A DNA stretch of 64,000 nucleotides. Source: Sepiola atlantica (Eukaryota > Mollusca > Cephalopoda > Sepiida > Sepiolidae). Shown here one piece after another: positions 59,071-64,000 of the stretch. Below the pieces are notes generated by a model. That model saw only the letters and a list, made by a program, of their open reading frames with translations. It ran no database searches and had not been told where the DNA came from. The position numbers and the translations under genes are program-made. How positions within the stretch are numbered: the stretch's first letter is position 1; every line of letters begins with the position of its first letter. The stretch spans positions 143,080,347-143,144,346 of the forward strand of contig OY744517.1 in assembly GCA_963556195.1 (NCBI GenBank), read 5' to 3'.

Positions 59071-59629
59071 CCTTCCTATAATTCTGGTCGCTATCACAGT
59101 AACCCCTTAAACTTCAGTTGTCATATATACTTTGTTCGGGGCGAACAAGCAACAGAAGAGGTCGGTTTAATCTTGGGTATCGAACCCTCTCCCCTAAAAA
59201 AACACTGATTGTTTTCACAAAGTATCCTGGATGGTTCCACCGGTATTCATTACAAATGAGGATGAATCAAACGAGAAGCACTAAACCCTTTCGTCGCGAA
59301 GGAGGTAATTCCTGGGAGGATAGCCTTCTGATACACAAAGTATAAATAAATGTTATGTAATATCTATATAAGTAAAATTATGTTACCACTCCTCGTGCGT
59401 TTGTGTATGTGTCTTTGTTTTTGTCGCGTATACGTGACTAACACATTATTATTTCTTATTTACTATTAAACGAATATTCATCAAAATGAACTGAAACGCA
59501 TGCATAGAAGACACTGGCAAGTCTGCTGCAAAGAAGGTGGGCTCCCTCTACCGGGCTAGAAAATTTATCTCACTTTCCAGTATGCTATATTTATATAAAG
59601 CCACCATTCGCTCATGAACGAAGTATTGT

Positions 59630-60015
59630 TGAAACATCTTGGCTGCTGCACCAACCACTAGTCTCTCCCTTCTTAGACAGGGCTTGAAAAAGAGCTTTTA
59701 ATCTAATAGATCCGACACTGTCTACCAAGCTCCAGTCTCTGTCCCATCGCCGAAATATTCAATGGAATGTGCTCTGACGAACTTGTGCTCCCTCAGCGTA
59801 AATACTCCTGACAAGCCAGACAATCGGCAAAATCCAACTCCTTAACTGTAGAGGTCCTCAGATACCGGAAAGCTTTCTACTCTAATAGACCCTTTCTACA
59901 AACTGCTTGCCTTTGAAATTTTCTCCCTTCTCCCTGTTTCCCTGACGGTACAAACATGTAGAAATTTAAATGTAATGTGAACAGATATCGCTGCACAACT
60001 CCCCACTTAGCATGC
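59630..60015 (+). pseudogene. Non-LTR retrotransposon C-terminal tail, second copy
   Basis: It runs parallel to 58741-59070 over about 300 bp (ACTGTAGAGGTCCTCAGATA vs ACTGTAGATGTCCCTAAATT; TTAAATGTAATGTGAACA in both). Same orientation. Confidence 0.6.
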
Positions 60016-60109
60016 CCCTATAAATTTGGCATCTAATTCACAATAGCTTCTTACGTCTCAGTGGCAATATGCCTTATTTAGGATGAATATAAGTTTTAAA
60101 AAAATATAT

Positions 60110-60345
60110 GCACACTTGGATACGACGTGCCAAATTGGCAATAACTATAACACACCCATTTCGTGGCAGTGCCCTGATTTTTGCTTCGACGACCATCTTC
60201 AGTTTTGGAATAGTCTATGGATTGCTTGATAGATATTATTTTTTAGATAATTTCACAGATCAATATCTTGAGTAGTATGGTCCAGTGAGTGCGAAGCATA
60301 TTACGGGTCACGCTTACTGATGAGATGATACCAAAGTGTCCCGCA
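60110..60345 (-). pseudogene. Tc1/mariner-like transposase C-terminal relic
   Basis: The minus strand reads ALPRNGCVIVIANLARRIQV (about 60115-60175). It parallels IGTVLREQCVRVI of the MITE at 40668 and continues with the same central sequence. Confidence 0.55.
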
Positions 60346-60924
60346 GCAATTCTACTGAGATATTTAAAGTATGGGCAGTTGCACCGTTCGATTTAAAACC
60401 ACTCTTCATACTTCGTAACAACTCTTTAAGGATATTGCGGTTTGCGTTCAGTATCAGAAAAGCAACATCGGCCCTACACGCATTTCATTATGCTAATCAG
60501 ACTTTTGTACAAGCATTTTGTAATGTCTAAAAATAACCAATTAATAAATTTGAAATTGTGGTAGTTATTCTTTGCCCACCCTGTATTTGATAAACTTAAA
60601 TATTTATCGAATGGTATTCACCAGAGGGTTAAAATAACCTATTATGTTTCTCTATAATTTCTGAATAGAAGCCTTGTCTAATAATACTAACTCCAATGAC
60701 AATGTTAGTATTGACTTAGAATATAAAATGTAGATTTAAATAAGTGATGCGAAGACAAACATACGTTAACGTGTTAGATCAGAAAAAAAACAAGAAATAA
60801 AACAGTGAATTTTGGAATTTTCGAGATAATCATTGATAATTCATATTATAGGGAATTTTTATGCAATTATTTTAAACTTGTGTTTCATATTCACAACGTT
60901 GCGTTTTTTTTATCAATACCGTAA

Positions 60925-61255
60925 TTATTAACAGCGTTGATTTATGATAAGTTCTAAGTTCAGGTTGAAGGTTCGATCCTTACGACAGGCGATAATAACT
61001 AAGAATAACATTAATTAACACCTACCCCGTCGAGGCTGATTGAAAAGGAATATTTTACCACACTGTGGATTAAATAAAGCGTCAATTTCGAAATTCCGTC
61101 CAGGTTCCGAGTTTCACATGAAGATTCCCAAGTTCGAAAAATGCACATGAAGAAGGTCGTAGGTTATATCGGCCGAAACGTTGTAAATATAAAAACCAAG
61201 ATGAGAATATTAGTCCGAAAAATCGAAACAATACAAAAGAGTTAATGTCGAGAAA
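60925..61255 (+). mobile_element. tRNA-headed SINE with hammerhead-like motif
   Basis: A degenerate tRNA-like head with B box GGTTCGATCC (60969-60978) is followed by a middle block (CTGTGGATTAAATAAAGCG, TCACATGAAGATTCCCAAGT). Then come the hammerhead-like motif and the family tail (AAGATGAGAATATTAGTCCG). The same order occurs on the minus strand at 62660-62960. Confidence 0.7.
61144..61186 (+). ncRNA. Hammerhead-like motif in SINE
   Basis: Core ATGAAGA (C3 changed), stem II GGTCG...CGGCC with a ten-base loop, GAAA, palindromic ACGT, then T. Stem I GCAC / GT is short in this copy. Confidence 0.45.
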
Positions 61256-61474
61256 AAAGCAGCATAAAAAGGAACACAGAGAAAAAAATTGAATAACGGA
61301 ACGAGTGAAAAGGACTCTAATATGTAATTGAAGGTGCATTTATGTGATATCAACCTTGATGATTTAGTATTATTAGACTGGGCTAGTGTTTAGGAGAGCT
61401 GGAAACACGTATAAGCTGTACCGATTCGGCTTTATCCGTGATGCAGTGAAGTTTTTTTAATTTTTATTTGTTTG

Positions 61475-62110
61475 CATATTTTAAAACTTATACAGAAAAT
61501 AAATAAAATTATACTTATAAGGTAAACAACATCTATTATATTCTTCAATTTAATATGAGTGATCATCTTTGCTGATTTTAGGTGATTATTTAAAGATATA
61601 TGTCATATTACCAGTCATCTGGTGCAAAGTAGATCAATTTTTAAGTACAATGCAGGTAATATATGAGTTATCTTCTTTTGCTGATTCTTAGATGATCATT
61701 TAAAAAATTGTCATACTACCAGTCATCTGTGCTAGACTAGATGATTGTTTAAATAAAATGTAGCTAACTACGTTATTATGCTGCCAATAACATGGTATAA
61801 CAATAATAAATGACAATTTGCTAGTCAGAAGCAAAGTATGATTTCTTTGCACATCTTAAAACTTATACAGGAAAAAATAAAATTTTAGTTATAAGGTAAA
61901 TAATTATTATATTCTTCAATTTAATATATGAGTCATCATCTTTGCTGATTTTAGGTTATTATTTTAAAATGTGTCATATTACCAGTCATCTGGTGCAAAC
62001 TAGATCAATTTCTAAATAAAATGCAATGAAGTACGTTATTTTACTGTCAGTAACATAGTATAACTATAACAAATAAAAATTTGCCAGTCTGAAGCAAAGT
62101 TTTATTTGTA
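61475..62110 (+). repeat. Tandem repeat with two full and one partial unit
   Basis: AACTTATACAGAAAATAAAT...CATATTACCAGTCATCTGGT recurs about 375 bp later at about 61860-62000. A shorter partial unit (CATACTACCAGTCATCTGTG) sits between. Confidence 0.75.
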
Positions 62111-62659
62111 GGCTTAAATACTATTTGGGTCTAACTTTGAAAATCTGACAAGATAAGTTTATTTGTTAGATTAAGACCTTTCGTAATTTCAATAGAAGTT
62201 TAATTTCATAGATAAATGCTTGTCAGAGTTGTGGTACGAATTACCATGTTATTGGCATATTTGCCTCGGAGAATGCGTGTCATGTTACAGCGTTTTTAAT
62301 CTAATATTGAAGAAATGTACCCGGAACATTGTCTTGTGTTATGAATTTAAAGACAAGAATTCCTCGCGAGCAGAAAACAAAATGTCCTTGTGTTTGTATC
62401 TATCACAGGGTTGTTTAAAAGAAAACCACGTAATTATTGAATAAACAATCCTTTTGTTTTCTTCCCGGCTGTGACGTAAGTAAAATGGCCGATTAAACCC
62501 GTCCGCTCACAAAATTCTACGCACACACACAAAAAAAGAAAACAAGCGAAAAAAGGAACTACTATTTATCGTTTTTGATCTGGTCAAAAAATTTTCAGGA
62601 ATTTTGTGTCTGAAATTTTTTCCTACATATAACAACAAAACGAACTTGCTTCGGGATGT

Positions 62660-62960
62660 TTACGATGAAGATAGATAATTTTTATTATTTTGATTAATCG
62701 GAATATCCTTCTCATATTTGATGTTATTCTTATAACGTTTTGGCCGATGTAACCTCCGACCTTCTCCAGGTGTGTTTTGGTGAACTCGGGAATCTGTACA
62801 GTGTTTTGAACTGAGCACTTTATTTAATCCACGGGAGAAAATTCTTAATTATATTCTTATTTTAGTATTGCCTGTGCTGGGGTTTGAACCTTCATCTCCA
62901 GAAGACTTTCACTTAGAACTGCTTATCACTTAGCACTTTATCCGTTGCGGCACGGATTTA
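62660..62960 (-). mobile_element. tRNA-headed SINE with hammerhead-like motif, minus copy
   Basis: The minus-strand head begins CCGTGCCGCAACGGATAAAG (62935-62956, A-box like) and has B box GGTTCAAACCCC near 62885-62900. The middle CGTGGATTAAATAAAGTGCT follows, then the hammerhead-like motif and tail. It is the best-preserved head of the family here. Confidence 0.75.
62731..62774 (-). ncRNA. Hammerhead-like motif in SINE, minus copy
   Basis: Minus strand: ACAC, core CTGGAGA (A6 changed), stem II GGTCG...CGGCC, AAAA in place of GAAA, ACGTT. Two core changes suggest loss of activity. Confidence 0.4.
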
Positions 62961-63088
62961 TGTGAAGATTCGCACGCTCAAAAAATTGCACCCGAAGATG
63001 TCGGTGGTTATATCGGCTGAAACGTTGTGAGAATCACATCCAATATGAGAACGGTAGTCCGGATAATTCAAATAATACACAAATAAAC
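62957..63088 (+). mobile_element. SINE tail, head-to-head with the preceding copy
   Basis: Plus-strand TGAAGATTCGCACGCTCAAA, then the hammerhead-like motif (62987-63030) and the tail TGAGAACGGTAGTCCGGATA. It starts where the minus copy's head begins, so the two are divergent. Confidence 0.65.
62987..63030 (+). ncRNA. Hammerhead-like motif in SINE, plus copy
   Basis: Stem I GCAC / GTGAG with three to four pairs, core CCGAAGA (U4 changed), stem II TGTCG...CGGCT, GAAA, ACGT, T. Confidence 0.4.
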
Positions 63089-63182
63089 TTGTATTAACTC
63101 CATTCAGGGTGGCCCAACTAACGCTAAAAAAATCATTACCCACTTCTGAAAACTGTATTAAATTTAGTTTATGTTTCGGAAT

Positions 63183-63400
63183 TTTTTAGATGAGGATTGG
63201 TAATTTGTACTATTTTGATTATTCGGACTACTGTTCTCATCTTGAATGTTATTTTCACAACGTTTCGGTCGATATAACCCCCGACCTTCTTTAAATGTAT
63301 CTAGTAGAACTCGGGAATCTTTCTGTCGAACTCTGAATCTGTACGGAATTTAGAACGAAACCTTTTAATTAATCTACGGGGATAGCTTGCTCTTGTCTCG
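63183..63400 (-). mobile_element. SINE tail, third clustered copy
   Basis: Minus-strand copy with the family tail (GAGGATTGGTAATTTGTACT at 63191), hammerhead-like motif at 63254-63298 (core TTAAAGA, damaged; stem II GGTCG...CGACC intact) and middle block. The head is not visible. Confidence 0.6.
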
Positions 63401-63672
63401 TCAGCCATAAGTCTTAAGTAATTCGAAATTGTATCTTTAGTATCATCCGCACTGATGATTGGACAATCAATCTTCAATTTATCTTCTTTCATAGATTAAC
63501 AGCCGAGCACCTGGAAAAAAATTTTTTTGGAAAAGTTCAACACACCCAAAAGGAAAAGACATTATAGAATTTCAATTAAAAATTAAAGGTGGTTATTTCG
63601 CTTAAAATTCTTATACAACTATATATTATGTGTGCCACACTGTTGTTTAAAACGCCAGTTTTTGTCTCGTAG

Positions 63673-63824
63673 GAAAATCTAATCAGAACGAAATATTCGG
63701 CGAACAGTTCATAAACAACATTGAACTTATCAAAACATGTAAAGCTCTCAAAGCAAACCTAGGCAAAAGATTTACAGCCCTCTATGCTACGGCTGTTTTC
63801 AAATTACACCCACAAGAAAAATGA
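63673..63824 (+). CDS. Possible terminal coding exon, unknown protein
   Basis: A T-rich acceptor (CAGTTTTTGTCTCGTAG) precedes a frame of about 50 codons ending at TGA 63822-63824. It reads FGEQFINNIELIKTCKALKA, then NLGKRFTALYATAVFKLHPQ. Codon third positions are more GC-rich than the surroundings. It could also be a transposable-element fragment. No domain recognised. Confidence 0.3.
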
Positions 63825-64000
63825 ATGAAAACTCATCTTTAAAAAACTAATGATGTTGTGACGATTTTCCGACCAATCAGCTACATTCTCGACGTTATCG
63901 GGCCATAAAGCTAATATCCAACTGCTTTATTTTCAACATAAATCATAATCTTTAATTTAGCAGTGGTAGATATAACCCGTGAATAAACAATAATTAGAAA
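63825..64000. other. Unannotated window end
   Basis: Nothing recognised. Confidence 0.3.

Noticed and set aside
62220..62444. 74-codon Cys-rich frame
   Set aside because: It lacks an ATG at its start, has no signal peptide pattern or splice support, and no recognisable domain.

Overview
This window reads as animal nuclear DNA, most likely from a coleoid cephalopod such as an octopus. It is AT-rich and gene-poor, holds more than thirty long (AT)n arrays, and is packed with decayed retroelements, tRNA-headed SINEs, Helitron-like elements and Tc1/mariner relics. The organism is inferred from repeat character and from the one gene, not from a database match.

One protein-coding exon is clear: 12263-16349 on the minus strand. 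It encodes about 1,362 residues, a very long charged Ser/Arg/Lys-rich tail followed by the first membrane helix, glycosylated cap loop and first pore helix of a two-pore-domain (K2P, TWK-type) potassium channel. It stops inside the pore glycine codon at a perfect GTAAGT donor. No later exon is visible, so positions 1-12256 are probably one large intron, and 16350 to about 18100 is the 5' flank. A weak candidate terminal exon lies at 63673-63824.

Everything else is mobile or repetitive. 1-12256: LINE tail, 5S-rRNA-derived sequence, Helitron and mariner pieces, microsatellites. 17600-29970: three-fold CCAAT repeat, LINE tails, a near-complete Helitron-like copy, a mariner-type MITE, a 1.6-kb 23-bp minisatellite, a 27-bp minisatellite and a Tc1 transposase relic. 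30621-34843: a 4.2-kb Penelope-like element (PLE) relic with reverse transcriptase and a GIY-YIG-like tail between ~105-bp terminal inverted repeats. 36500-49800: snRNA-like fragments, LINE relics, mariner MITE, PLE tails and foldbacks. 50000-64000: more Helitrons, a PLE tail, LINE tails and a cluster of tRNA-headed SINEs.

The most interesting signal is a set of about twelve hammerhead-ribozyme-like motifs in at least five unrelated sequence contexts: PLE terminal repeats, PLE tails, a tRNA-headed SINE family and others. Most show the CTGANGA and GAAA cores, a closable stem II, complementary stem I arms and a very short, often palindromic helix III. One family keeps stem I by compensatory change (GTCCT/AGGAC in one copy, ATCCT/AGGAT in another). 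The SINE family joins a tRNA-like head to such a motif, which suggests a non-autonomous partner of the local PLEs.
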